Positions 33,433 through 43,794 are shown, numbered from the stretch's first letter. The stretch: 64,000 nt of DNA from Plotosus lineatus (GCA_024760905.1 CM045733.1:27054001-27118000), one strand, 5' to 3'. Notes: generated from the letters alone by a model not told the origin. Translations and numbers: made by a program.

Positions 33433-34030
33433 CATCATCATCATCTTCCGCTTAGTCCAGGGTCGGGTCGCGGGGGCAGCAACCTAAGCAAAGAGGTGCA
33501 GACGTCCCTCTCCCGAGCCACTTCCTCCAACTCTCCCGGGGGGACACCGAGGCGGTCCCAGACAAGCCGAGAGATATAGTCCCTCCAGCGTGTTCTAGGT
33601 CGACCCCGGGGTCTCTTGCCGGTTGGACATGCCCGAAACACCACACCAGGGAGGCGTCCGGGGGGCATTCTGACCAGATGCCCAAGCCACCTCAACTGGC
33701 CCCTCTCAATGCGGAGGAGCAGCAGATCTACTCCAAGCTCTCCCCGGATGGCGGAGCTTCTCACCTTATCTCTAAGGGAGAACCCCGCCACCCAGCGAAG
33801 GAAGTTCATTTCAGCCACTTATCCGAGATATTGTTCTTTCGATCATTACCCAAAGCTCGTGACCATAGGTGAGGGTTGGAACGTAGATCGACTGGTAAAT
33901 TGAGAGCTTCGCTTTGCGGCTCAGCTCCTTCTTCACCACGACGGACCGGTACAGGCACTCCTTAACAGCAGAGGCTGCAGCGATCCGTCTGTCGATCTCT
34001 CGCTCCATCCTTCCCTCACGCTTAAAGTTA
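33433..34030 (-). pseudogene. Rex3/RTE-like LINE C-terminal fragment
   Basis: Two overlapping minus-strand frames. One has REGRMEREIDRRIAAASAV and IYQSIYVPTLTYGHELWVM (33811-34020). The other has MNFLRWVAGFSLRDKVRSS, IERGQLRWLGHLVRMPPGRL and KRPRGRPRTRWRDYISRL (33441-33815). Together they are the end of the RT and the C-terminal part of a LINE common in fish, with a GATGATGATG-type 3' tail at 33433-33445. Family name by resemblance only. Frameshifted and 5'-truncated, so inactive; distinct from the RTE copies A-F. Confidence 0.65.
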
Positions 34031-34353
34031 ACAAGACTGGAAAAACTGCTAGTCAACTTATAAAGAAACCCAAAGGACTAAAGTTCTCTGTTCAGAAAAA
34101 CATTGTTTGTACCAGTACATCACATGAATCCCAACAAACTGGTTATACTACTGAGACTACAAAAAAAATAAAATAAAATAAAAATAAAAAATAGACATCA
34201 CAGAACATTCAACACTCTTGAATGATAACATAATATCAGACACAGACAAGGGTGTGGGCTCTATGTTTCCTAGACACAACACCTTGGGACATCCAGGCAT
34301 CACCTCATGCAAAACATTCACCACAGCTGAACTTTCGAGCTGGCTTTGCGGAT

Positions 34354-34606
34354 TTAGAAGTCTGGACGATTCTTCTTAAGTTTGGAGTAGTCCATGTTCA
34401 CGGAGAAGAACTTGTACTTCAAGTTCAGTTGGCCCCAATTTGTTCCAGGGTTCAGGGTTGTTCGTTTTGTCCCAGCAGACATCAGGGTTACGAAGCGCCA
34501 GTCTGGCCAGGTAAGTTAATGACTTCGTACAGCCCCCGCTGATGAAGATGAAAAAGGGGATCAGAGCAGGGTGGTTTTTCATCTGTTTGGCAACTGTGCT
34601 GAACAT
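34354..34606 (-). pseudogene. ndufa4: NDUFA4-like processed pseudogene
   Basis: The minus strand from the ATG at 34606 reads MFSTVAKQMKNHPALIP, a membrane segment, then LARLALRNPDVCWDK and NNPEPWNKLGP. One extra base after codon 59 shifts the frame. The correct ending continues one frame over as LKYKFFSVNMDYSKLKK and NRPDF with TAA at 34354-34356. NDUFA4 is a small inner-membrane subunit associated with cytochrome c oxidase. The whole protein of about 82 residues lies in one block without introns and with a frameshift, so a processed retrocopy is likely. A poly-A tail was not clearly seen on the 3' side. The substitution GGC/CTKS in the membrane segment also looks non-functional. Confidence 0.85.
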
Positions 34607-34726
34607 TTTTGTTGTCACAAAAGAAATAAAAAAGTCGTAATGAGTTTAGCAGTGGCCTTGTCGCTAGGACAGAGTTACATACAAATACATATACATACCT
34701 ACATATACATACATATATATATACAT

Positions 34727-36043
34727 AATGCAGCCGTGAGGGAGGGGCACAAGCCAGTATCTATCCCTCACGCCGGTCCCAAGCCCGAATAAATGCAGAG
34801 GGTTGCGTCAGGAAGGGCATCCGTCATAAAACAAATGCCAAATAAAACATGCGAGTCATATCAAGAAAATTCATACCGGATCGGTCGAGGCCCGGGTTAA
34901 CAACGACAGCCATCAGTGCTGTTAACCAACAGGGTGCTGGTGGAAATTGGACTACTGTTGGTCGAAGACGTCGAAGAAGGAGAGGCAGGAGGCGTGTTCG
35001 TAGGCAGAGAGAGAAGAGGAAAGGCAGGAGTCTAGAACTGAAAGTAGGGACTTTGAATGTTAGAACTATGACAGGAAAAGGTAGAGAGCTGGCTGACATG
35101 ATGCAGAGGAGGAAGGTGGACATACTGTGTGTTCAGGAGACCAGGTGGAAAGGTCGTAAGGCTAGAAGCATAGGAGCAGGGTTTAAGCTGTTTTTACATG
35201 GTGTGGAAGGGAAGAGAAATGGAGTAGGAGTCATCTTGAAGGAGGAGTTTGTCAGGAATGTTCTAGAAGTGAAAAGAGTGTCAGACAGAGTGATGAGTCT
35301 CAAGTTAGAAATTGAAGGCATGATGTTCAATGTTGTTAGTGCTTATGCCCCACAGGCAGGATGTGAGCTAGAAGAGAAGGAGAGATTCCGGAGTGAGTTA
35401 GATGAAGTGATGCAGAATACCCCCAAAGATGAAAGAGTAGTCATTGGGGCAGACTTCAATGGACATGTTGGTGCGGGAAACAGAGGGGACGAGGAAGTGA
35501 TGGGCAGGTTTGGTATCCAGGACAAGAACGCAGAAGGACAGATGTTGGTAGATTTTGCAAAAAGGATGGAAATGGCTGTGGTGAATACTTTCTTCCAGAA
35601 GAGAGAGGAGTATGCTCTCCCAGCAATGTTGTATGGTTTAGAAACAGTGGCCCTGGGGAAAAGACAGGAGGCAGAGCTGGAGGTAGCAGAGATGAAAATG
35701 TTCAGGTTCTCTTTGGGAGTAACGAGGATGGATAGGATCAGGAATGAGCACATCAGAGGGACAGCACATGTAAGACATTTTGGAGACAAAGTCAGAGAGG
35801 CTAGATTGAGATGGTTTGGACATGTACATAGGAGGAACAGTGAGTATATTGGTAGTAGGATGTTGAGGTTGGAACTACCAGGCAGAAGGCCTAGAGGAAG
35901 ACCAAAGAGACGATTCATGGATGTGGTGAAGGAGGACATGAAGGCAGTTGGGGTAAGAGAAAAAGATGCAGAGGATAGGGTGAGATGGAGGCAGATGATT
36001 CGCTGTGGCGACCCCTGAAGGGAAAAGCCGAAAGGACAAGAAG

Positions 36044-36045
<2 letters not shown>
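34727..36045 (+). mobile_element. RTE-type LINE, copy C: internal deletion
   Basis: An intact 5' end (AATGCAGCCGTGAGGGAGGG) and an intact 3' end (CGACCCCTGAAGGGAAAAGC) with about 2 kb of linker and RT core deleted between them (junction near 35600). It lies between (TA)n tracts (about 34705-34727 and 36045-36125), so target duplications cannot be read. Confidence 0.88.
34849..36018 (+). CDS. endonuclease fused in frame to LINE C-terminal domain
   Basis: A 389-codon uninterrupted frame. The N-terminal half is an RTE endonuclease with KVGTLNVRTMTGKGRELADM, LCVQETRWKGRKARSIG (catalytic Glu), MFNVVSAYAPQAGCELE and VIGADFNGHVGAGNRGDEE (catalytic Asp/Asn), ending VVNTFFQKREEYA. From LPAMLYGLETVALGKRQEAE it is the C-terminal region with MDRIRNEHIRGTAHV and RLRWFGHVHRRNSEYIG, ending RCGDP. 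The fingers, palm and FADD box of the RT are gone, so it cannot reverse-transcribe. An endonuclease-plus-nucleic-acid-binding-tail protein is theoretically encodable; expression is unknown. Confidence 0.8.
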   Translation: MRVISRKFIPDRSRPGLTTTAISAVNQQGAGGNWTTVGRRRRRRRGRRRVRRQREKRKGRSLELKVGTLNVRTMTGKGRELADMMQRRKVDILCVQETRWKGRKARSIGAGFKLFLHGVEGKRNGVGVILKEEFVRNVLEVKRVSDRVMSLKLEIEGMMFNVVSAYAPQAGCELEEKERFRSELDEVMQNTPKDERVVIGADFNGHVGAGNRGDEEVMGRFGIQDKNAEGQMLVDFAKRMEMAVVNTFFQKREEYALPAMLYGLETVALGKRQEAELEVAEMKMFRFSLGVTRMDRIRNEHIRGTAHVRHFGDKVREARLRWFGHVHRRNSEYIGSRMLRLELPGRRPRGRPKRRFMDVVKEDMKAVGVREKDAEDRVRWRQMIRCGDP

Positions 36046-36132
<87 letters not shown>

Positions 36133-36134
<2 letters not shown>

Positions 36135-36595
36135 GTGGTACCTCACTTTACGAAAGTCTCACCAAACGAAAAATGCAGGTTATGAAATGCATTTTCCTAA
36201 AATTTTTCTCTCTGTATTAAATCTTAAAAATTCAAATGCGCCATTCAAACAATGCACGAGCTGCTTCTCCCATCAATGACGTTCAGACGTCCCGCCCTGC
36301 TGGCCTCCCATTGGCTAACAACCAAGCTGTCGTTCATGTCACCTTCACTCGAGAGCCATCTTGGACAGGTCCATCTGACGCCATCTTGGACATGGATCTC
36401 ATTGGCTAGGAGGAATGACTCAGCTACCTCCCATTGCCTATTATGGATCTGAATCCACCATGATGCTTTTCGTGTAAAGGACAGAGTTACTGTTGTTTTA
36501 TGCTTTATTTCTTGACTCAGGCTTTTAACCTTCCATAAACATTTGTAAGATTATAACTCTGCTAAGAAGACAACACAGGTCAACACAAGCGCGCG

Positions 36596-36639
<44 letters not shown>

Positions 36640-36906
36640 TGTGATTTCCAGTGCAAGTGAGAAGAAACGGGCTTGAATGATATCACAAGGGAATATGGTC
36701 AAACCCGTCTACCATCAGTATGATATTGAAGCAGAAGGAGGTCTTAAAAGGTATGCTTTTATAATTTAAAAGGCTTTAGTAGATAGTATTGTGGGCCTTG
36801 GAACGAATCACGCGTTTTACATGTAAAATGCGGTTCAATTTACGAAAAATGCAGGTTCCGAAAAAGGCTCTGGAACGGATTAATTTTGTAAAGTGAGGTA
36901 CCACTG
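36133..36906. mobile_element. Tigger-A MITE, copy 3
   Basis: CAGTGGTACCTCACTTTACG and GTAAAGTGAGGTACCACTG are inverted. TA is on the right (36907-36908), and the left end abuts a (TA)n(CA)n tract. It contains CGCGCG(CA)n at about 36590-36637 in the same internal position as in 20478-21426. Confidence 0.8.
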
Positions 36907-36999
36907 TATATTTAAATAAAAGGTTATTGTCACCGACATAACCACTTCTTGACACACTTTTAATTTTTTTAATGATTATTGTGCTCTACTGTATTAATC

Positions 37000-37295
37000 C
37001 CACATAAGAAATCATCCCCTCTGCATTTATCGCATCCAAAGTAAGCACACCCACCCACACACACTCCAAACACCCCCACCCACCCTCCCACTGAGCAGAT
37101 GAGAAACACATGAATCAGTGGGGTGCCGCATACATTGAGGTCGCCTGAAGAGCAGTTGGGGGTTAGATGATTTGCTCAAGGCACTTCAACCATGAAGGTG
37201 GAGGAAGGGAAGGTGCAGCTTACTCCCCACCGCAATACACCAGCAACCTGAGCTGCTTCTCCACCATTCGGCCATGGCTACCCCCCCCCCTGATA
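37000..37295 (-). repeat. tRNA-derived SINE, family 4, copy 2
   Basis: Minus strand: GTAGCCATGGCCGAATGGTG head, GTGCCTTGAGCAAATCATCT, TTACTTTGGATGCGATAAAT and GCAGAGGGGATGATTTCTTA. Collinear with 23976-24268. Confidence 0.65.
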
Positions 37296-37844
37296 TTAAA
37301 CAAAATGTTACTCAAAAGCCCTATTACTTATAATAGACTTGTGCCGTTTTCAAGATTTTCTTTCACAGAACAATGCTTTGATTCGGACCATATTCTTTAA
37401 ACACTGAAAAAATTGAATATGAATTCAAGTTTTAAGAACTGTCTTCAAATTGATTGCAACAAAAGCTAGAAGGCTGCATGAAGTCTGTCAGATGCAGCAG
37501 CACAACCTGTGTGCACGTATGTTTTATTCAGGATATATTTAGATCATCTCAGACAATCACAGTATTCTGTATTATATAGTAATATAGACTTAGATGCATA
37601 ACTGTACCAAGACTGTCATTATAGAGCACGTCTTGCATATTTTTTAATAGTTTAGGAATTACTTGTCCTCGAAACTTGTTTTAAATTGCATCTTGTGCCA
37701 TACAATCGAGACTTAGTGGAGGAAAGGAAATTGAAAATATTTTATTTTAGTTTGCTTCTAAAGTATTGCTTTTTTTTGCATTTTCTGTGGGAAAAATTAA
37801 AATAAAAAAAGTTATTAGAAATCAATTCATAATTTATTAACTTG
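37296..37844. other. no recognised feature
   Basis: AT-rich, apparently single-copy sequence. Confidence 0.4.
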
Positions 37845-37853
37845 GTATAAAAT

Positions 37854-38194
37854 GCAGTGGTCTAGTGGATAGGGCGCAGGATCGCTGATCCTAATGTTGG
37901 GGGTTCGAGTCCCCTCAAGGCTGTCACTGTCCCCCCAGTGCAGCTGACTGGGTTATCGAAGGCGGGCCATGTCTCTCACTGTCTATGGTGTGAGGCATGT
38001 AAAAGAACCATTGCTGACTTTCGTAAAGAGTAGACTGCAAAGTCATCAGTGTGTTTCTGTCCCTTGCTAAAGGATTGTGACAGGAAGGGCATCCGACGTA
38101 AAAATCTATGCCAAATCAAATGTGCGAATCAGATGATTTGTTGTGGCGACTCCCGAGAAAAAAAGGGGAAAAGCCGAAAGGAAGAAAGAAAGAA
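37854..38194 (+). repeat. RTE-tailed SINE, copy 3
   Basis: GCAGTGGTCTAGTGGATAGG head, B box GGTTCGAGTCCC, GACAGGAAGGGCATCCGACG, then GATGATTTGTTGTGGCGACT and a GAAAGAAAGAAAG tail. GTATAAAAT flanks both sides (37845-37853; 38195-38203). Confidence 0.85.
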
Positions 38195-38204
38195 AGTATA
38201 AAAT

Positions 38205-38370
38205 ACAGTGTATCACTCGCTCACTCATCCATCTGCTAAACCACCTAATCCTACTAGGGTCACAGGAGGCCTATCTCAGCAAACACTGGGCAATGGCGGA
38301 GTACACCCTGAACAGCTCTCTGGATTATCGCAAGGCAAAACACACTCATACATACCCAACCATTCACACA
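38205..38370 (-). repeat. V-SINE 3' part
   Basis: TAATCCTACTAGGGTCACAG, GAGTACACCCTGAACAGCTC and AACCATTCACA in the order of the inverted V-SINE tail. The head is missing. Confidence 0.55.
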
Positions 38371-38689
38371 GCACTGCATACTGTACTATACAAACGAAAA
38401 GTATGTGGTATACCCAGCATAATGCTGATATTCTAGCTATAAAAAGTGGTACTCAATATATTAGGCTGTAAAAAAGTGATGCTGAAATAATACAGTTGGC
38501 GTAGGATATAATAGGATGCTCCAAAAAAATGGGGGGAACATGATAATGACACCCAGGCCTGAGGAATATAATGTTACTTTCCTTTCCTTTCTCTCACCTC
38601 CAGCTCAACAATGGGATCACTTTTCATTCTGTGTAACCTTAGCGAATGGTTCCACAGTGCAGTCTCGTCTAACCTGGTCCTCTGAACTT

Positions 38690-38865
38690 AGGAAATGACG
38701 GCCACATAAAAGAAACAGGAGGAAAAAAGAGGGAGATACTGGATGTGCGGATTTCCCCCTTTGTCAGAATGTCAAAAAAATGCGGAGCCATGTTTATCTG
38801 TGTGTGTGGTAGGGGGGGATTTCTCATATTTGTGGTATTTGAGTTGAAACTAAGCTGCTGCCGAC
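38690..38865. repeat. unassigned duplicated segment, copy 2
   Basis: Pairs with 30660-30895 (same order of conserved blocks). It contains TTTCCCCCTTTGTCAGAATG and TTTCTCATATTTGTGGTATT. Flanking sequence 38371-38689 and 38866-39389 has no recognised feature. Confidence 0.6.
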
Positions 38866-39389
38866 ATGTTCAGTGGCTGGTACTCAGAGCAGTTTGCTGT
38901 TTTTAGTTCAAGGGCCACTATTGTTAAGCTGTAGAGGTAATGTCTGGCACAATGATATTCAGGAACAGGTATGAACAAGCCTGTTTCTGTTCTGAATGCT
39001 CATGGGACATATTATACTAAATGTTCTATAATCCTTTTACAAGGCAGATTTACAGAGAGCAGATGCTAGAATTCATAATTAAAACCCAAAGGGCTACACT
39101 GATCTCATTTTACAAAACCCAGAAACAGTCAGATATGGTTGAGTACAATTTTTTTCCCTCCGCATTTCTGTTCTGCGAGTTCCCATCCACCATCAAATGA
39201 CAGCTGCCAACTGAGGTGAGTGAAGCGAACATGTGCTTCCTCCAAAAACATGCCAGGAAACAGCCCACCCTGTTTTCAACCTGCTTTTCAGGCTGTGTAA
39301 CAAGGCAGAGACACACTCAGAGGAAAGTGATCTCCCTTTTCTTCCACAGATGCTCACAAACATCCACTTCAGCAAGAAATCCTGAATTC

Positions 39390-39680
39390 AATTCATGGGC
39401 TTGGAGCGTTCCTGTGTAGATTCTGCATGTTCTTCCTGTGCATGCATGGGTTTCCTCTGGGTACTCCAGTTTCCTCCTACATTCCAACAATATGCACAGT
39501 TGGCAAATTGGCTGTACCAGGTTGCCAGATATGTATGAGTTTGTATGTGAGTGTGTGTTAGTCCTGTGATGGCCTGGCGAGCTGTACAAGGTGTACCCTG
39601 CCCTCAGCCAGAATCAGCAGAGATGTGCTTGTCTCCGCGCAACCCTATTTAAGATTAGGTGGCTTAGTAAATGAACGAAC
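39390..39680 (+). repeat. V-SINE-type SINE, copy 5, head-truncated
   Basis: TTCTGCATGTTCTTCCTGTG core, TGGGTTTCCTCTGGGTACTC, CTGGCGAGCTGTACAAGGTG and a tail ending AGTAAATGAACGAACAAATG. Plus orientation. Confidence 0.7.
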
Positions 39681-39732
39681 AAATGATGTTTTTAATATTT
39701 TGTGCTCTTCAGTTTATAGTAAAATGATACTA

Positions 39733-40465
39733 CAGGGATCCCTCACTTTCCATGGTTAATTGGGAATGAGAACCCCCCCTCCCCCGCAACCTCCGAATTC
39801 CACGAAGTAGGATCAACCCCCCCCCCCCGACTCACATATGCATACATGTATATATAATATAAATAAATACATATTCAATGCTATAAATGCTTACAACAAT
39901 TAAACATTCAAAAATAATGCAAAAAAAAAAAAGATGTAAATAAAATATTAATACACACAAACAGATGTGCACAAGCACTCAGATGCGCATCTCACATAAA
40001 AATGTTAAGTAGTTTGATGGGAGGATTCGAGTTGTTTTTTGTTTGTTTGTTTTTTTTTTTTTGCATATTTGGCCTTGTTTTGTGGTGTTTTCCTTAACTT
40101 TTCCCCTATTCTTACCTATACTGAGGATTTAGCTCAGTTGGTAGAGCGTCTGCTTTATCCTCCGGGAGGTCGGAATTCGAATCCGGCCGCGTCATACCAT
40201 AAGACATTAAAATGTGGGAGTTGTTGCTTTCTGCTTGGCACTCAGCATCAAAAGGATAGAACAACACAATAACTGGTGCCGCAATGAGCGCATTGAGCAT
40301 ACGCGTGTATGAAGTATGCGCTATACAAGCGTTAATAATATAATTCTTCCTTAATTGCCTATTAAATTGGATGAAACTCGATGAATATGTATTAAAAAAA
40401 ACAAAAAAAACATGCGATGCACTGAAGCCGCATGAATTGAATCGCAAAGTAGCAAGGGATCCCTG
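39733..40465. mobile_element. Tigger-D MITE, copy 2, with nested tRNA-like SINE
   Basis: The ends CAGGGATCCCTCACTTTCCA and GCAAGGGATCCCTG are inverted, with TA on both sides (39731-39732; 40466-40467). Collinear with 22928-23411 except for an insert at about 40122-40330. Confidence 0.8.
40122..40330 (+). repeat. tRNA-like SINE nested in Tigger-D
   Basis: TGAGGATTTAGCTCAGTTGG gives a near-perfect A box (TAGCTCAGTTGG). GGAATTCGAATCCGGC gives the B box 40 nt on. The body has TGAGCGCATTGAGCATACGC and a tail GCGCTATACAAGCGTTAATA. The 5' and 3' ends of the head do not pair as a tRNA acceptor stem, so it is a SINE and not a tRNA gene. The empty site is visible in the 22928-23411 copy near 23290. 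Confidence 0.7.
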
Positions 40466-40467
40466 TA

Positions 40468-41271
40468 CTAGTATAGTACATTGTAACAGTTGATAAAAAT
40501 GTGTCACAACATCCTAACACAACATGGTTCATGTTCCAGTCGAAACCATTTGGCATTCACAGTGTGAAAAGTGTGCTATCAGTCTCCTTGATTAATGTGT
40601 TGGTTGAAACGAGCAGCATTTTAAAACAACATCAGCCTGGATGATGAAACCTAAACCAGTGCTGAAAGGAAAAAGATTTTTGATTCTGACACATATTACT
40701 TTTATAATATGCACAGTGATCAATCTTAGTGTTTTATCTCCCAAGATGACAGATAAGGGGCTTTGACTCAGTCAGTTGTATGTTTTTACTTAAAAGAATG
40801 TCAGTTAAGTTACTAAGTGAGATTCAGAGATTCAGTGGTTTCAAAGCACCGAGAATGGTTCACCGATCAGCTTCTGACAGCTTCCTCGGTCAAAGGTCAC
40901 GTTGCACACATGAGTGACTGCAGGAAAAAGGGCAGGGGGCAAACAGTGAGCTGTCTGATTGCCTCGTGCTCTGGTCAATGAGTGGGAAGCCAGCAGACAC
41001 AAGGATGCAAAACAGACAGCCACCTCCCCTCCCACTGCAGTGCATTTAACAGTAGAAAGGAGTTGCTGATTCCAGTGTGATTTGATATTAGCTGACTGTA
41101 CGAAGGGGAAATACTGAAAATACGAGATAAGGAAAAATATGGGATTCTGTTGTCATCCTGCACTTATTGAGAACTCAGTGTAAGCTGTTTGCTATTCCAA
41201 CAACCAAATAAGGTCAATATGGTTTTAATTCAATAATCCATTCAACCAATTTAAAAAAGCATACAGTAGGC
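40468..41271. other. no recognised feature
   Basis: About 0.8 kb. A 64-codon minus-strand frame at 40841-41035 has no domain I recognise and no splice context. Confidence 0.4.
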
Positions 41272-42097
41272 CCTTGACTATTTGCGGTTTTGCACTCACG
41301 GTTTGAGTATTCGTGGACTACCAAGCAACTGACACGTCACTCAAATTCAGCCAATGGCTGTCTTCCTTTCTGCTGATTGGTTGAGATGATGTAACGCCCC
41401 TTTTTCCCTCATTCGGGCACATGTTGTAATTAAAGCACACACAAAAAAGAGGCTCATTGATCAGTTAAGCTCTATGATGCCACTCAAATGCTGTGCGTCT
41501 TCTCTGGCTAAGCGATAGAAAACATTGGCTGTCTCTTCTGAAGAAATAAGACTTTCTCCTGAAGAAACAACAGGTTCCTCTGAACTGTTGTATTAAAGTC
41601 TTTTTCAATTATTCTTCTTGTACAATACCAAAGTTAATCTTTCGAATGTTTGTGCGTGAGATTTTATGTTCTGTAGCATGTTTAACATATGATACCAAAA
41701 GGATAAACTTTATTACGCTTGATGTTCTTTTAACATTGAACTTGGAGTGACGTCTTGGAGTAACGTCTTCAAGATGGCGCTGCCTAGAGGGCAACGTCGC
41801 AGAGTTCTCAGAGTCAAATTGTTTCTTTGTTCATTTTAATTTGTTTTATTTGTTGTTTTGCTTGTTCATGTTTTGAACTATGCTCGTCTATGACCGGTCG
41901 ACCCTACTACAGCCATGATCAGCTTCGGGCAACTAAGCACGCAACAACTCCTAATGTGAGCTAATATGCTATGGTAGCTCACTGTATATATAACAGTAAA
42001 ACTATATTACAGTAAAAATTTAAACGTTTTTCTTAATCATTACTACATTTTACTCCATTAATACTGTATTAATGAGCAAGACTGTCTATATAATGTA

Positions 42098-42880
42098 CAG
42101 TAAAACCTCCGCTGACGAACGCTTAAGCTCACGAACTTTTCGCCTCAAGAACATTAAATTTGCGAGCATATTGTCTCTGCTGACGAACTAGTTTTCGGCG
42201 GACGAATCAAACCACGCGGTCGAACAGCGCCACGGTGGCGGCCACGAGAAGCTGACGCACGCTCACGGCATCACAGTTCGTCACCCTCTTTCTTTGAGTG
42301 CGGAAGTGGTTTGTGTTTGCTAGACATTTTGGACCATATTGAGTGTACTTTTGCTATTATGGGACCGAAAAAGACCCCACCACAGGCGGAGATCATTGAA
42401 AAACACGAACGAGGTGTGCGTTTGTGTGACTTAGCGTCCCAGTACCAGTACGCTAAGTCTACCACCATCCTTAAGAACAAGGAAGCTATTAAGGGTGCGT
42501 GTGTGGCTAAGGGTGTTTCCAAACAGTAGGCGTTTCCAAACTCTCCTTCCAAACAGTAAGTCCCTCCCTCCCTACTCCTCCCACTCCATTCCATCAAGCC
42601 ATCAACTACCATCACAAAGGTAAATAAAACGACTTTATTATACAGTACAGTTTATTTCTTTAATTACAATACAATAGCACATTTATTATACATAAAATAA
42701 GGTATATTTTTGTGTAGTTTTAAGGCTTATTTAGTAGAAAATTATGTTTTATGGGGACCTGGGAACGGATTATTCTCATTTTAATGGTTTCTTATGGGAA
42801 ATAAATGTTCGGAAGACGAACTTTTCGCCTTACACACACTTTCTGGGAACCAATTATGTTCGTGAGCAGAGGTATCACTG
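42098..42880 (+). mobile_element. Tigger-B element, copy 1
   Basis: A 783-bp unit with ends CAGTAAAACCTCCGCTGACG and GTGAGCAGAGGTATCACTG, TA on both sides (42096-42097, 42881-42882). It contains a short open frame for a transposase N-terminus. Nearly identical to the copy starting at 63518. CpG-rich at 42180-42280. Confidence 0.88.
42359..42529 (+). CDS. Tigger-B short protein: transposase N-terminal HTH only
   Basis: A 56-residue frame starting MGPKKTPPQAEIIEKHERGV, continuing LCDLASQYQYAKSTTILKN and ending AKGVSKQ. It matches the N-terminal DNA-binding helix-turn-helix of Tigger/pogo transposases (EIIEKHERG, DLA-QY, ILK). The second DNA-binding region and the DDE catalytic domain are deleted, so it could at most bind element ends. 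The copy at 63779 keeps a 58-residue frame, including the two residues (Ala-Pro) lost here. Confidence 0.7.
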   Translation: MGPKKTPPQAEIIEKHERGVRLCDLASQYQYAKSTTILKNKEAIKGACVAKGVSKQ

Positions 42881-43047
42881 TATTTAAGAAGCATATTTTA
42901 GCGCATGTAATAGATACACAGTATTTTACTTCCAGTTGCTCATTCGTGCATGTAATATGATACATGGGGTTTTACCTCTGGTACAGAGCTCATGGATTAT
43001 CTTCATTTGCGGAAGGGTCCGGAACCGAACCCCCGCGAATATTGAGG

Positions 43048-43342
43048 TATGGTAAGGTAAAGTCTGTTGGGTTTTTACACCCAAGCCTCGTGGCTCATCA
43101 GACCAGTGATTATGCCCGGTTTCCATGGTGTGGACAACTCCCCCTGGATTCCCCCTGCAGGTTACCTTCCCAGTATATTTTTACTGGTACCCATTTATAC
43201 TGCTGGGTGAACAGAGGCACACTTGTGGTTGAGACTTTGCCCAGGGGTCTTAGCACAGTGAGGGTCTCAGTGGGATTCGAACTCACAACCTCCCGATCAT
43301 GAGCGCAGCACCCTAATCACTACACCACCGGCCCCACCACAG
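43048..43342 (-). repeat. tRNA-derived SINE, family 3, copy 2, nested in Tigger-C
   Basis: Minus-strand GGGGCCGGTGGTGTAGTGAT head with GTGAGTTCGAATCCCAC B box. Flanked by ATATTGAGG at 43039-43047 and 43343-43351, a 9-bp duplication within the right terminus of Tigger-C. Confidence 0.85.
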
Positions 43343-43442
43343 ATATTGAGGGCCTACTGTATCTGTGAGCCACTCCACCAAGAGGAGGCTCTTGCACCCA
43401 AAAAAAAAAAAAGCTTTTTACACAATCAGATAGAGGAGACCC

Positions 43443-43794
43443 GAGGGGGCAGTGGTGGTCTAGTGGTATAAGGCACTGGATCACTGATCCAAAGGTTGGG
43501 GGTTCGGATCCCACTCTCCACAAGGTTGTCACTGTCCCCCCCAGTGCAGCTGACTGGGTTATCAAAGGCAGGCCATGTCTCTCACTGTCTATGGTGAGAG
43601 GCATATAAAAGAACCATTGCTAACTTTCGTAAAGAGTAGCTGCAAAGTCGTCAGGATGTTTCTGTCCCTTGCTAAAAAGGGTTGTGACAGGAAGGGCATC
43701 CGACGTAAAAACCTCTGCCAAATCAAATGTGTGAATCAGATGATTCGCTGTGGCGACTCCCGAGTAAAAGGGAAAAAGCCAAAAGGAAGACAGA
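43443..43794 (+). repeat. RTE-tailed SINE, copy 4
   Basis: GAGGGGGCAGTGGTGGTCTA head, B box GGTTCGGATCCC, GACAGGAAGGGCATCCGACG, GATGATTCGCTGTGGCGACT, GACAGA tail. A 16-bp duplication with one mismatch flanks it (CAGATAGAGGAGRCCC at 43427-43442 and 43795-43810). Confidence 0.9.

Larger units (their letters stand above)
41274..43359. mobile_element. Tigger-C element, copy 1, hosting two later insertions
   Basis: The ends CAGTAGGCCCTTGACTATTT and GATATTGAGGGCCTACTG are inverted, with TA at 41272-41273 and 43360-43361. Inside is ATGCCACTCAAATGCTGTGC (possible transposase start) joined by deletion to the acidic C-terminal part (TCTGAAGAAATAAGACTTTC). A Tigger-B element (42098-42880) and a family-3 SINE (43048-43342) are nested. 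Confidence 0.8.

Noticed and set aside
40122..40200. A genuine tRNA gene
   Set aside because: A and B boxes are good, but the putative acceptor ends do not pair and a SINE body and tail follow directly.
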